A program made the position numbers and the translations under genes. A stretch of DNA of 64,000 bases from Streptomyces fildesensis (GTDB lineage Bacteria; Actinomycetota; Actinomycetes; Streptomycetales; Streptomycetaceae), in the NCBI RefSeq assembly GCF_016107395.1, contig NZ_JAAIKO010000018.1:62001-126000 (forward strand). The letters run 5' to 3'. The notes beneath the pieces are model-generated. The model saw nothing but the letters and a program-made list of their open reading frames with translations, did no database searches and was not told where the DNA came from. Numbering within the stretch: the stretch's first letter is position 1; each line of letters starts with the position of its first letter. Of this stretch, positions 51,433 to 60,045 are shown piece by piece.

Positions 51433-51462
51433 TTGCCGTAACCGACGCGGTCCGATTAGCGT
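51433..51462 (+). promoter_or_regulatory. Promoter of the riboswitch-peptidase transcript
   Basis: TTGCCG (51433-51438) and TAGCGT (51457-51462) with an 18-base spacer. Transcription would start near 51469 and give a leader of about 210 bases that contains the riboswitch. Confidence 0.55.
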
Positions 51463-51499
51463 CCTGCTCTGCTGTCCGTCACCATCCGCCGCGACCAGC

Positions 51500-51668
51500 G
51501 GCAACCGGGCAGTGATCGCCGAGTCCCCGTCAGCGCGAGCCTGGGGAGCCGGGGACCCACGTCCCTGGGGTGAATCGGGCCGTCCTCACCACACGAGGCA
51601 GCCCGTAGGAGACCTTCCTGCTCCGAACCCGTCAGCTAACCCGGTAGGCGAGAAGGAAGGAAAGGATC
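51500..51668 (+). ncRNA. c-di-AMP (ydaO/yuaA) riboswitch
   Basis: The leader has the family's conserved blocks: GCGAGCCTGGGGAGCCGGGG followed by ACCCA, the GGGGTGAATC segment, TAGGAGACCTTCCTGCTCCG, then AACCCGTCAGCTAACCCGG and GGCGAGAAGGAAGGA. These match the ydaO motif that binds cyclic di-AMP and turns off downstream genes, in Streptomyces mostly cell-wall hydrolases. It sits directly upstream of an M23 endopeptidase, exactly as expected. The gap 51252-51679 has no protein gene. Confidence 0.88.
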
Positions 51669-51679
51669 TCGCCGTACCC

Positions 51680-52522
51680 ATGGCGTTCACTGTTCTGCCC
51701 GCGCCCAGCGGGAAGCACCGCCGTCCCCGTCGTGCCGCACTCCGCACCGGGACCACCCTGGCCGGCGTAGCCGTTCTGACCGCAGCCGGCACCTTCGGCG
51801 CCACCGCGGCCACCGCGCTCTCCACCCCGGAACGCGCCGTCGTTCCCAACACCATCGAGGACACGTCGTTCGCTCGCGCCCTCGACGCCTCGGAGGGCCT
51901 CACCAACTCCCTCGCCGCCCAGGCCGCCGCCCAGCACAAGGCGGCCGACGAGACGAAGCGCAAGGCCGCCGAGGCCAAGCGGAAGGCCGATGAGGCCAAG
52001 CGCGTGGCCCAGGCCGCCGAGGCCGCCAAGAAGAAGGCCGCCGCCGAGGCGAAGATCAAGGCAGAGCGCGCCGCCGAGGCCCGCGCCGCCCGTGCCGCGG
52101 AGGAGCGGAGGAAGCTCAACTCCTTCGTGCTGCCCGTCAACAGCGGCATCGGCACCGGCTACAAGGTCCCCGGCTCCATGTGGTCCTCCGGCTACCACAC
52201 CGGCGTCGACTTCACCGCGTCCACCGGCACCCCGGTCCACGCCGTGGGCGCCGGCACCGTCGTCACCGCGGGCTTCGACTCGGCCTACGGCAACAACGTC
52301 GTGATCCGGCACAGCGACGGCATCTACACGCTGTGCGCCCACATGTCCTCGCTCAGCGTGTCGGTCGGCGAGACCGTCACCACCGGCCAGCAGATCGGCC
52401 TGTCCGGCGCGACCGGCAACGTCACCGGACCGCACGTGCACTTCGAGGCCCGCACCACGGCCGACTACGGCTCGGACATCGACCCCGTGGCGTACCTCCG
52501 CTCGCACGGCGTCTCCATCTGA
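51680..52522 (+). CDS. Secreted M23 peptidase (LysM-free) under riboswitch control
   Basis: 280 residues. Signal-like N-terminus (RTGTTLAGVAVLTAAGTFGA), a Lys/Ala/Glu coiled coil with KRKAAEAK-type repeats (about 85-145), then a C-terminal M23/lysostaphin-type domain: SSGYHTGVDFTASTGTPVHA with His and Asp, and GPHVHFEAR with the second zinc His pair. It cleaves peptide crosslinks of peptidoglycan and probably works in germination or growth. ATG 51680; the best Shine-Dalgarno (AAAGGA) is about 14 bases away. Controlled by the c-di-AMP riboswitch upstream. Confidence 0.93.
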   Translation: MAFTVLPAPSGKHRRPRRAALRTGTTLAGVAVLTAAGTFGATAATALSTPERAVVPNTIEDTSFARALDASEGLTNSLAAQAAAQHKAADETKRKAAEAKRKADEAKRVAQAAEAAKKKAAAEAKIKAERAAEARAARAAEERRKLNSFVLPVNSGIGTGYKVPGSMWSSGYHTGVDFTASTGTPVHAVGAGTVVTAGFDSAYGNNVVIRHSDGIYTLCAHMSSLSVSVGETVTTGQQIGLSGATGNVTGPHVHFEARTTADYGSDIDPVAYLRSHGVSI

Positions 52523-52553
52523 TCCACCCGAGACCAGCACCCCCGTCCCCCTC

Positions 52554-52582
52554 GAAGGCCCCGGCTCCCCGTCGGGGCCTTC
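52554..52582 (+). terminator. M23 peptidase terminator
   Basis: GAAGGCCCCG (52554-52563) pairs with CGGGGCCTTC (52573-52582) around a nine-base loop. Confidence 0.88.
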
Positions 52583-52672
52583 GTGCTGTCCAAAAATAAT
52601 CCATGAATTCTGGACTGCGGTCGGAATCCTGGTTGTGCTGGAATAGAGTCGCCGAAGAATACGGGGAAAAGA

Positions 52673-53374
52673 ATGGAGACCGGCGATGCGGAATCGGATG
52701 TGAACGGGACGGACGGCGCGGGGCGTCGTATCTCCGCACAGGTCGTGTGCACCGCGATCCGTGACGACATCGTCGGCGGTTTCTATCCGCCGGGCAGCCG
52801 GCTGACCGAGGAGCTGCTGGCGAGGCGGTACGGCGTCTCCAGGGTCCCGGTGCGTGAGGCGCTGCGCACCCTGGAGTCGGAGGGGTTCGTCCGTACCCGC
52901 CGGCACGCGGGCGCCTCCGTCGCGGAGCCGACGGAGCAGGAGGCGGCCGACCTGCTGGAGATCCGCGGCCTCCTGGAGCCGCTGGGGGCCGCCAGGGCCG
53001 CACAGCGGCGCACGGACGCCCACCTCAAGGTGTTGCGCGGGCTGGTGCGGCTGGGCCAGGAACGTTCCCAGCAGGGCCAGCTGTCGGATCTGCCGTCCCT
53101 GAGCGGCTGGTTCCACGAGACGCTCGCCCAGGCCTCCGGGAGCCCCACCCTGGCCGCGCTGCTCACCCAGCTGCGGCACAAGATCGCCTGGGTGTACGGG
53201 GAGGGTGACCCCGGCCGGGCGGTGGAGTCCTGGGAGGAGCACGGCGCGATAGTCGACGCCGTGGCCCGCGGCGACGCGGAACGGGCCCGGAAGATCTCGG
53301 CCGGGCATGTGGAGCGCGCGGTCGCGGTGAGGACTCCGAAACACCCTGTATACGCGGCGCGGCGGCGGAATTAA
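52673..53374 (+). CDS. GntR-family transcriptional regulator (FCD type)
   Basis: 233 residues. Winged helix with AIRDDIVGGFYPPGSRLTEE and YGVSRVPVREALRTLESEGF, then an FCD helical effector domain (EIRGLLEPLGAARAAQ, later FHETLAQASGSPTLAALL). FCD regulators respond to small carboxylates. ATG 52673 is preceded by -10-like TAGAGT at 52644-52649 but only a poor Shine-Dalgarno sequence. Convergent with ptsH, and I recall a GntR gene next to ptsH in S. coelicolor. Target genes unknown. Confidence 0.9.
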   Translation: METGDAESDVNGTDGAGRRISAQVVCTAIRDDIVGGFYPPGSRLTEELLARRYGVSRVPVREALRTLESEGFVRTRRHAGASVAEPTEQEAADLLEIRGLLEPLGAARAAQRRTDAHLKVLRGLVRLGQERSQQGQLSDLPSLSGWFHETLAQASGSPTLAALLTQLRHKIAWVYGEGDPGRAVESWEEHGAIVDAVARGDAERARKISAGHVERAVAVRTPKHPVYAARRRN

Positions 53375-53391
53375 CAATGGCGCCGTATACA
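53347..53391. repeat. TGTATAC inverted repeat at the GntR gene end
   Basis: TGTATAC (53347-53353) and GTATACA (53385-53391) flank the gntR stop; GGCGC/GCGCC extends the pairing imperfectly. Could be a weak stem-loop or operator half-sites. Confidence 0.5.
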
Positions 53392-53426
53392 AGTGGGCAG
53401 AATTATCGTGGCCCTGAATAAAGAAA

Positions 53427-53466
53427 GGCGGGGCCGCGTTATCCATTCGGACAACGCGGCCCCGCC
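53427..53466. terminator. Bidirectional terminator between GntR gene and ptsH
   Basis: Perfect 14-bp stem GGCGGGGCCGCGTT (53427-53440) with 53453-53466. In the ptsH direction the stem is followed by a T-rich stretch (the complement of 53410-53426). Confidence 0.92.
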
Positions 53467-53496
53467 GAATTCCTGCACGGGCCTACGCCCATGGGC

Positions 53497-53778
53497 TCAG
53501 ACGGCTTCGGGGAGTTCCTCGAGGCCCTCGGAGACCAGCTTGGCCAGCCGGTCGAGCGCGGCGTCGGCGCCATCGGCCTCCGACGCGAGCACGATCGGCT
53601 CGCCGCCCTGCGCGCCCAGGCCGAGCACGGCCAGCATCGAGGCCGCGTTGACGGCGTTGCCGTCCGCCTTCGCGATGGTCACCGGGACGCCGGCGGCGGT
53701 CACCGCGCGGACGAAGAGTGAAGCGGGGCGGGCGTGCAGGCCCTCGGCCCAGCCGACGGTGACACGGCGCTCAACCAT
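53497..53778 (-). CDS. ptsH: PTS phosphocarrier protein HPr
   Basis: 93 residues. His15 in GLHARPAS is phosphorylated by enzyme I and passes phosphate to sugar-specific EIIA. The Ser47 region (NAASMLAVLGLG) corresponds to the HPr kinase site of Gram-positives. Full HPr length. In Streptomyces HPr serves the PTS for GlcNAc and fructose. ATG 53778; AAGGG is 12 bases upstream. Convergent with the GntR gene across a perfect hairpin. Confidence 0.95.
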   Translation of the reverse strand: MVERRVTVGWAEGLHARPASLFVRAVTAAGVPVTIAKADGNAVNAASMLAVLGLGAQGGEPIVLASEADGADAALDRLAKLVSEGLEELPEAV

Positions 53779-53946
53779 GGTGTAGCCCTTCAGGTCGTTC
53801 CTGTTGTCTAGACCAGTCTCGCACGGGCGGAAGACTGCTCAGGCACCTCGACGCAGTTCAGCCTGCCCGCTGCGATGACCCCACGCTATCCGGGCACACC
53901 CGGACAGCAGCCCGGTCAGCAAGGCGCGCCCGGACACCTGTCCGCA

Positions 53947-53959
53947 TACCCTGGCCCCA
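53947..53959 (+). promoter_or_regulatory. Leaderless promoter of the GNAT/acyl-CoA synthetase gene
   Basis: TACCCT (53947-53952) is six bases before the ATG at 53959. This rules out a longer frame beginning upstream. Confidence 0.55.
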
Positions 53960-56742
53960 TGACGACTCCGGCCCCCCGCCCGTATCCGGTGCACTGGGAA
54001 GCGGACGTCGTCCTGCGCGACGGCGGCATCGCCCACATCCGGCCCATCGGGCCCGGCGACGCCCAGCGGCTGGTGGACTTCTACGAGCAGGTCTCCGACG
54101 AGTCGAAGTACTACCGCTTCTTCGCGCCGTACCCCCGGCTCTCCGACCGCGACGTGCACCGCTTCACCCACCACGACTACGACGACCGGGTGGGCCTGGC
54201 CGCCACCATCGGCGACGAGTTCATCGCCACCGTCCGCTACGACCGCATCGACGCGGAGGGCCGGCCGGCCAGCGGGGACGCCTACCGGGCCGAGGTGGCG
54301 TTCCTCGTCCAGGACTCCCACCAGGGCCGCGGGGTGGCCTCCGCGCTGCTGGAGCACATCGGGGCGGTCGCCCGCGAGCGCGGCATCCTGCGCTTCATCG
54401 CCGAAGTGCTGCCCGCCAACCGCAAGATGGTCAAGGTCTTCACCGACGCGGGCTACACCCAGCAGCGCAGCTTCACCGACGGCGTCGTCCACCTCGAACT
54501 CGACCTGGAGCCCACCGAGGCGTCGGTCCAGGTGATGCGGGCCCGCGAGCACCGCGCCGAAGCCCGGTCGGTGCAGCGGCTGCTCACCCCCCGGTCGGTG
54601 GCGGTGATCGGCGCGGGCCGGCGGCCCGGCGGCGTCGGCCGCACCCTGCTGCGCAACCTGGTCGCGGGCGGCTTCACCGGCCGGGTGCACGCGGTCAACC
54701 GCTCGTTCCCCGAAGGCGAGAGCACCCTCGACGGCGTCCGCGCGCACCGCACCGTCGCCGGGATCCCCGAACCCGTCGACCTGGCGATCATCGCGGTGCC
54801 CGCCGAGAACGTGCCCGCCGCCGTCGCGGCCTGCGGCGAACACGGCGTCCAGGGGCTGGTCGTGGTCACCGCCAGCTACGCCGAATCCGGCCCCGAGGGC
54901 CGGGAGCGGCAGCGCGAACTGGTGCGCCAGGCCCGCTCGTACGGCATGCGGGTCATCGGCCCCAACGCCTTCGGCATCGTCAACACCGCGGCGGGCGTAC
55001 GCCTCAACGCCTCGCTCTCGCCCGAGGTCCCGGCCACCGGACGGCTCGGGCTGTTCACCCAGTCCGGCGCGATCGGCATCGCGCTGCTCTCCGGACTGCA
55101 CCGGCGCGGCGCCGGCCTCTCCTCGTTCGTGTCGGCGGGCAACCGGGCCGATGTCTCCGGCAACGACCTGCTGCAGTTCTGGCAGGACGACCCGGACACC
55201 GACGCGGTCCTGATGTACCTCGAATCCTTCGGCAACCCGCGCAAGTTCACCCGGCTCGCCAAGCGGACCGCCGCGAGCAAGCCCGTCGTGGTCGTCAAGG
55301 GCGCCCTGCACTCCGGCACCACCCCGGCCGGGCACGCCGTGTCCCCGACCCGGATCCCGGACAGCACGGTGTCCGCGCTCTTCCGGCAGGCCGGGGTGAT
55401 CCGCGTCGACACGGTCACCGAACTCCTGGACGTGGGCCTGCTGCTCTCCTTCCAGCCCATCCCGCGCGGCGGCCGGGTCGCGATCCTCGGCAACTCCGAC
55501 TCCCTCGGCCTGCTCACCTACGACGCGGCGCTGACCGCCGGGCTGCGGCCGATCGCGCCGATCGACCTCACCACCTCGGCCGGGCCCGACGACTTCAGGA
55601 CCGCGCTCACCGCGGCACTGGCCGACGACAGCAGCGACGCGGTGGTCGTCACCGCCATCCCCCGGGTCGGCTGCGAGGACGCCCCCGACCCCGAGTCCGG
55701 CGACGACCCCGCCCTCGCCCGCGCGCTGCGCGCTGCCGCGGCCGGCTCCGGCAAACCCGTCGTCGTCGCCCATCTCGCCCTGGAGACCATGGCCGACCGG
55801 CTGGGCGCCCCGGTCCCGGAGGCCGCGTCCGACGGGGCCGAAGCCGCTGCGGACGGGAGCGCCCAGGCGCGGGTTCCCGCGTATCCCGCCGCCGACCGTG
55901 CGGTGCGGGCGCTGGCGGAGGCGGTGGAGTACGCGCGGTGGCGGCAGGGGGCCGAGACGCCCGGCCGGGTGCCGCAGTTCACGGACATCGAGGAGAGCGC
56001 GGCGGCCGCCGATGTGGCACGGCTGCTGGACGCGGGGGAGACCGAGGGCGAGCACGGCGTCGTCCTCGACGAGGCGGCCGCCGCCGCGCTTCTGGGGCGT
56101 TACGGGATCACCGTGCGGTCCGCGCTGCCCGCGCCCGGGATCGCCGCGGCGCTGGCCGCCGCGGGGCGGCTCGGCTACCCGGTGGCGCTCAAGACGACGG
56201 CGCCGCACCTGCGGCACCGGGCCGACCTCGGCGGGGTCCGGCTCGACCTCGCCGACGAGGGCGATCTGCGGCGGGCCTACGAGGAGCTGACCGCGCGGCT
56301 CGGCAAACCGGAGGAGCTGCTGCTGGTGGTGCAGGCGATGGCACCGCGCGGGGTGGACACCGTCGTCCGCGCCACGGTCGACCCGGCGGTCGGCGCCGTG
56401 CTCTCGTTCGGCCTGGCCGGAGCCCCCTCGGAGCTGCTGGGGGACACCTCGCACCGGCTGGTGCCGGCCACCGACCGGGACGCCGCGGAACTGGTGCGCT
56501 CCATCAAGGCCGCCCCGCTGCTCTTCGGCTGGCGCGGCAGCGAACCGGTGGACACGGCGGCCCTGGAGGAGCTGCTGCTGCGGGTCTCGCTGCTGGTCGA
56601 CGACCTCCCGGAAGTGGTCGCCGTCGACCTGGAGCCGGTGGTCGTCGCAGCCCACGGCCTCACGGTGCTGGGAGCATCCGTCCGGCTCGACCGGCCGCCC
56701 GCCAGAACCGATCTCGGACCACGCGCACTGTCGTCCTTCTGA
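53959..56742 (+). CDS. GNAT acetyltransferase fused to NDP-forming acyl-CoA synthetase (PatA-like)
   Basis: 927 residues. N-terminal GNAT domain (about 15-180; acetyl-CoA motif QDSHQGRGVASALLEHIG), then CoA-binding (RSVAVIGAGRRPGGVGRTLL), ligase-CoA domains (LGLFTQSGAIGIALLSGLHR, AILGNSDSLGLLTYDA) and a C-terminal ATP-grasp (GYPVALKTTAPHLRHRADLG). This order matches the Streptomyces protein acetyltransferase PatA, which acetylates acetyl-CoA synthetase; the synthetase part senses ligands. The sequence around the expected phosphohistidine, TPAGHAVSPTRIPD, lacks the usual SHTG, so synthetase activity may be lost. Start set by the leaderless promoter. Confidence 0.88.
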   Translation: MTTPAPRPYPVHWEADVVLRDGGIAHIRPIGPGDAQRLVDFYEQVSDESKYYRFFAPYPRLSDRDVHRFTHHDYDDRVGLAATIGDEFIATVRYDRIDAEGRPASGDAYRAEVAFLVQDSHQGRGVASALLEHIGAVARERGILRFIAEVLPANRKMVKVFTDAGYTQQRSFTDGVVHLELDLEPTEASVQVMRAREHRAEARSVQRLLTPRSVAVIGAGRRPGGVGRTLLRNLVAGGFTGRVHAVNRSFPEGESTLDGVRAHRTVAGIPEPVDLAIIAVPAENVPAAVAACGEHGVQGLVVVTASYAESGPEGRERQRELVRQARSYGMRVIGPNAFGIVNTAAGVRLNASLSPEVPATGRLGLFTQSGAIGIALLSGLHRRGAGLSSFVSAGNRADVSGNDLLQFWQDDPDTDAVLMYLESFGNPRKFTRLAKRTAASKPVVVVKGALHSGTTPAGHAVSPTRIPDSTVSALFRQAGVIRVDTVTELLDVGLLLSFQPIPRGGRVAILGNSDSLGLLTYDAALTAGLRPIAPIDLTTSAGPDDFRTALTAALADDSSDAVVVTAIPRVGCEDAPDPESGDDPALARALRAAAAGSGKPVVVAHLALETMADRLGAPVPEAASDGAEAAADGSAQARVPAYPAADRAVRALAEAVEYARWRQGAETPGRVPQFTDIEESAAAADVARLLDAGETEGEHGVVLDEAAAAALLGRYGITVRSALPAPGIAAALAAAGRLGYPVALKTTAPHLRHRADLGGVRLDLADEGDLRRAYEELTARLGKPEELLLVVQAMAPRGVDTVVRATVDPAVGAVLSFGLAGAPSELLGDTSHRLVPATDRDAAELVRSIKAAPLLFGWRGSEPVDTAALEELLLRVSLLVDDLPEVVAVDLEPVVVAAHGLTVLGASVRLDRPPARTDLGPRALSSF

Positions 56743-56769
56743 GCGGTACCCGCCCTTAAGATGGACCCC

Positions 56770-57354
56770 ATGGCGAAGACCGGTATGACGACCCAGGGCC
56801 TGCGCACGGCCATCGAGCGCAGCGGCTACTACCCGGCCCTGGTGGCCGAGGCCGTCGAGGCAGCGGTGGGCGGCGAACCGGTGGCGTCGTACCTGGTCCA
56901 TCAGGAGACGACGTTCGACGCGAACGAGGTGCGCCGGCATGTGACGGTGCTGGTCATCACCGACCACCGCTTCATCGTGAGCCACACCGACGAGCAGGCC
57001 GCCGACGACACGTCCCCGACCCCGTACGCGACCACCTCCACCGAGTCCGTGAAGATCGGCCGGATCTCGTCCGTGGTGGTCAGCCGCGTGGTGGCCAACC
57101 CCGAGGCGTACGTACCCGGCACGCTGCCGCGCGAGGTCGTGCTGACCATCGGCTGGGGCGCCGTCAGCCGGCTGGACCTGGAGCCCGCCGCCTGCGGCGA
57201 CCCCAACTGCGACGCCGACCACGGCTACACCGGCTCCTCGACCGCCGACGACCTGTCACTCCGCGTCAGCGAGGCCGGCGACGGGCCCGACGCGGTACGC
57301 CAGGCCCTGGCCTTCGCGCAGGCGCTCTCCGAGGCGACGGCGGCCGACCGCTGA
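56770..57354 (+). CDS. DUF5998-like conserved actinobacterial protein
   Basis: 194 residues. Begins MAKTGMTTQGLRTAIERSGY and contains VASYLVHQETTFDANEVRRH and VLVITDHRFIVSHTDE, then an acidic cysteine-containing AACGDPNCDADHGYTGS. I recall the family as DUF5998 but its function is unknown. ATG 56770 has TAAGAT (56757-56762) seven bases upstream; an ATG at 56761 overlaps that -10 and is rejected. Its stop overlaps the phosphodiesterase start by one base (TGATG), so the pair is one operon. Confidence 0.75.
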   Translation: MAKTGMTTQGLRTAIERSGYYPALVAEAVEAAVGGEPVASYLVHQETTFDANEVRRHVTVLVITDHRFIVSHTDEQAADDTSPTPYATTSTESVKIGRISSVVVSRVVANPEAYVPGTLPREVVLTIGWGAVSRLDLEPAACGDPNCDADHGYTGSSTADDLSLRVSEAGDGPDAVRQALAFAQALSEATAADR

Positions 57355-58553
57355 TGGTGCACGCCGTACCCGCTTACGACCCCGCGCCACTGGATCCGCG
57401 TACCGCACCGGCACCGCTCTACGGCACCGCTTCGCTCTGCGACCTCTTCCCCGCGGCCACCGCCGGGCTCGCCGTCCCCGGGATGCCCGTCACCGGCCTC
57501 GAACTGGCCCCCGCCGACCGCGTCTGCGTCTTCCTGGTCGACGGCATGGGCTGGGAACTGCTGCGCGCGCACCCCGAGGAGGCGCCCTTTCTCGCCTCCC
57601 TGATGCACACCTCGACCGGCGGCACCGGGCAGCCGCTCACCGCGGGCTTCCCGTCCACCACCGCGACCTCGCTCGCCTCGGTCGGCACCGGCCTGGCGCC
57701 GGCCCGCCACGGGCTCGCCGGCTACACCGTCCTGGATCCGTCCTCCGGCCGGCTGATGAACCAGCTGCGCTGGCAGCCCTGGACCGATCCGCACGTGTGG
57801 CAGCCGTACCCCACCGTCTTCCAGCTCGCCGACGCCGCCGGGGTCGAGACGTGCCAGGTGTCCTCGCCGAACTTCCAGCACACCCCGCTGACGAAGATCG
57901 CGCTCAGCGGCGGCACCTTCCACGGCCGGCTCACCGGTGACGAGCGGATGGACCTGGCGGCCGACCGGCTCGGCGCCGCCGACCGGACGCTCGTCTACAC
58001 GTACTACAGCGAGCTGGACTCCATGGGCCACCGGCACGGCGTCGACTCCGACGCCTGGCGCGGCCAGTTGATGATGGTCGACCGGCTCGCCCAGCGGCTG
58101 GCCGAGCAACTCCCGCCGCGCTCCGCGTTGTACATCACCGCCGACCACGGCATGATCGACATCCCGTTCGACGACGAGTCCAGGATCGACTTCGACGAGG
58201 ACTGGGAGCTGAGTGCCGGCGTCGCCGTCCTCGGCGGCGAGGCCCGCGCCCGCCATGTCTACGCCGTGCCGGGCGCCGCTGCCGACGTGTACACGGTGTG
58301 GAGCGAGGTGCTCGGCGAGCAGATGTGGGTGGCCACCCGCGAAGAGGCCGTCGCGGCAGGCTGGTTCGGCCGCCCCGGCGACCCCGTCGACGAACGGGTG
58401 CTCGGCAGGATCGGCGATGTGATCGCCGTGGCCCGCGACGACATCGCGGTCATCGCGAGCCGCACCGAGGCGGGGGAGTCCCAGATGGTCGGCCTGCACG
58501 GCTCGATGACCCCCGTCGAGCAGCAGGTACCGCTGCTCGAAGTACGTTCCTGA
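57354..58553 (+). CDS. Alkaline-phosphatase-superfamily phosphodiesterase
   Basis: 399 residues. Nucleotide pyrophosphatase/phosphodiesterase type: metal site in CVFLVDGMGWELLRAHPEE, nucleophile Thr/Ser in GFPSTTATSLASVGTG, and YSELDSMGHRHGVDSDAWRG, YITADHGMIDIP supply the other metal ligands. It hydrolyses phosphodiester or pyrophosphate bonds in nucleotides; cytoplasmic (no signal). Starts one base inside the DUF5998-like stop. Confidence 0.9.
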   Translation: MVHAVPAYDPAPLDPRTAPAPLYGTASLCDLFPAATAGLAVPGMPVTGLELAPADRVCVFLVDGMGWELLRAHPEEAPFLASLMHTSTGGTGQPLTAGFPSTTATSLASVGTGLAPARHGLAGYTVLDPSSGRLMNQLRWQPWTDPHVWQPYPTVFQLADAAGVETCQVSSPNFQHTPLTKIALSGGTFHGRLTGDERMDLAADRLGAADRTLVYTYYSELDSMGHRHGVDSDAWRGQLMMVDRLAQRLAEQLPPRSALYITADHGMIDIPFDDESRIDFDEDWELSAGVAVLGGEARARHVYAVPGAAADVYTVWSEVLGEQMWVATREEAVAAGWFGRPGDPVDERVLGRIGDVIAVARDDIAVIASRTEAGESQMVGLHGSMTPVEQQVPLLEVRS

Positions 58554-58607
58554 CCCGCAGCGCAGCCCCTCCTCCGTCCTGCTTCCCGAAAGGCCGACGT
58601 CCTCCTC

Positions 58608-59291
58608 ATGCCCGAGCTTGTGTTCTTCTCCGGAACGATGGACTGCGGAAAGAGCACCCTCGCTCTTCAGATCGAGCACAACCGCTCGACGCGGGGGCTG
58701 CAGGGCATGATCTTCACCCGCGACGACCGGGCGGGCGAGGGCGTGCTCTCCTCCCGGCTGGGCCTGTCCACCAAGGCGATCGAGGCCGCCGACGACGTCG
58801 ACTTCTACGGCTATGTGGTTTCGCACCTGTCGGGCGGCGGCCGTGCCGACTACGTCCTGGTCGACGAGGCGCAGTTCTTCGCGCCCGCCCAGATCGACCA
58901 GCTCGCCCGGATCGTCGACGACCTGGGCCTGGACGTCTTCGCCTTCGGCATCACCACCGACTTCAGGACCAAGCTCTTCCCCGGATCGCAGCGGCTCGTC
59001 GAGATGGCCGACCGTATCGAGGTCCTGCAGGTCGAGGCGTTGTGCTGGTGCGGGGCCCGCGCCACCCACAACGCCCGCACCATAGACGGCCAGATGGTCG
59101 TCGAAGGCGCGCAGGTCGTCGTCGGCGACGTCAACCGCCCGGCCAGCGAGGTGGGTTACGAGGTGCTGTGCCGCCGTCACCACACCCGGCGGATGACGGC
59201 GGCGAGCGCTCAGGCCGCGACCCTGTCCCCGGACGTCCTGCCGGTGGACCAGGCAGTCGACCGGAACGGGGTCAGCGGGCCGCGTCGATGA
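58608..59291 (+). CDS. tdk: Thymidine kinase
   Basis: 227 residues. Type II thymidine kinase: P-loop FFSGTMDCGKST (about residues 6-17), catalytic Glu in VDEAQFF (about 87), the lasso and zinc site CWCGARATHN with CRRHH. Converts thymidine to dTMP in salvage. A Ser/Ala tail follows. The Shine-Dalgarno sequence is poor (AAAGG about 17 bases away). Its last 20 bases overlap the convergent VOC gene. Confidence 0.95.
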   Translation: MPELVFFSGTMDCGKSTLALQIEHNRSTRGLQGMIFTRDDRAGEGVLSSRLGLSTKAIEAADDVDFYGYVVSHLSGGGRADYVLVDEAQFFAPAQIDQLARIVDDLGLDVFAFGITTDFRTKLFPGSQRLVEMADRIEVLQVEALCWCGARATHNARTIDGQMVVEGAQVVVGDVNRPASEVGYEVLCRRHHTRRMTAASAQAATLSPDVLPVDQAVDRNGVSGPRR

Positions 59292-60045
59292 CGGTGAAGA
59301 CGGCACCCTCGGGATCGGCCACCGTCGCCAGCCGCCCGTAGCCGGAGTCACGGGCCGGCTGCAGCACCCGGCCGCCCAGCTCGACCACCCGGCGGGTCGC
59401 CGCGTCGGTGTCCGCCACGGCGAAGTACGTCATCCAGTGCGCGCCCCGGTCGCGGGGCAGCGACTGGCCGACGCCGTGGATCCCGGCCACCGGGCGGCCC
59501 TTCAGCCGTAGGGTGAGGTAGTCGAAGTCCGCCGCCGCCTCGGGCTCCGTCTCGTACCCGAAGACATCGGTGTAGAACTTCGCGACGGTCGACGACTCGC
59601 GCGTCACCAGCTCGTTCCAGGCCAGCGTGCCCGGCTCGCCGATCACGTCGGCGCCGGGGTGGCGCTGGGCCTGCCAGATGCCGAAGACCGCGCCCGACGG
59701 GTCGACGGCCACCGCCATCCGCCCCTCGTGGTCCGCGTCCAGCGGGCCGACGCCCACCGTGCCGCCGCACTCACGGATCAGCTCCGCGGTGACGTCCGCG
59801 TCGTCGCAGGCCAGCAGCGTGGTCCAGGAGACCGGCAGATGCCGGTCCTTCGGGCCGTCTCCGATCCCGGCGATCTGCCGCCCGCCCAGCTCGGCCCGGA
59901 CATAGGGGCCGAGGTGCTGCGGTCCCTCGTGGAACTCCCATCCGAACAGGGCACCGTAGAACTCCTGGGCCGCATCCAGATTGTGTGCCATCAAGCTGAC
60001 CCAGCAGGGCGTGCCGGGGGGACGCCGGCTCGGTACCTCGGTCAT
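59272..60045 (-). CDS. Two-domain VOC/glyoxalase-fold protein
   Basis: 257 residues from the ATG at 60045, preceded by GGAGAG. Two glyoxalase domains: PGTPCWVSLMAHNLDAAQEF and LAWNELVTRESSTVAKFYTD, with SGAVFGIWQAQRHPGADV ending the first. Similar to hydroxylase-like and CFP30-type VOC proteins of actinobacteria. No substrate known. Overlaps tdk by 20 bp convergently. Confidence 0.85.
   Translation of the reverse strand: MTEVPSRRPPGTPCWVSLMAHNLDAAQEFYGALFGWEFHEGPQHLGPYVRAELGGRQIAGIGDGPKDRHLPVSWTTLLACDDADVTAELIRECGGTVGVGPLDADHEGRMAVAVDPSGAVFGIWQAQRHPGADVIGEPGTLAWNELVTRESSTVAKFYTDVFGYETEPEAAADFDYLTLRLKGRPVAGIHGVGQSLPRDRGAHWMTYFAVADTDAATRRVVELGGRVLQPARDSGYGRLATVADPEGAVFTVIDAAR

Noticed and set aside
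53875..53958. Extended N-terminus of the GNAT/acyl-CoA synthetase
   Set aside because: The extension crosses a leaderless promoter and has no conserved sequence.
53839..57222. Very long open frame on the minus strand opposite the GNAT/acyl-CoA synthetase gene
   Set aside because: It mirrors the GC-rich third positions of the real gene, shows no known domain and would overlap several genes.
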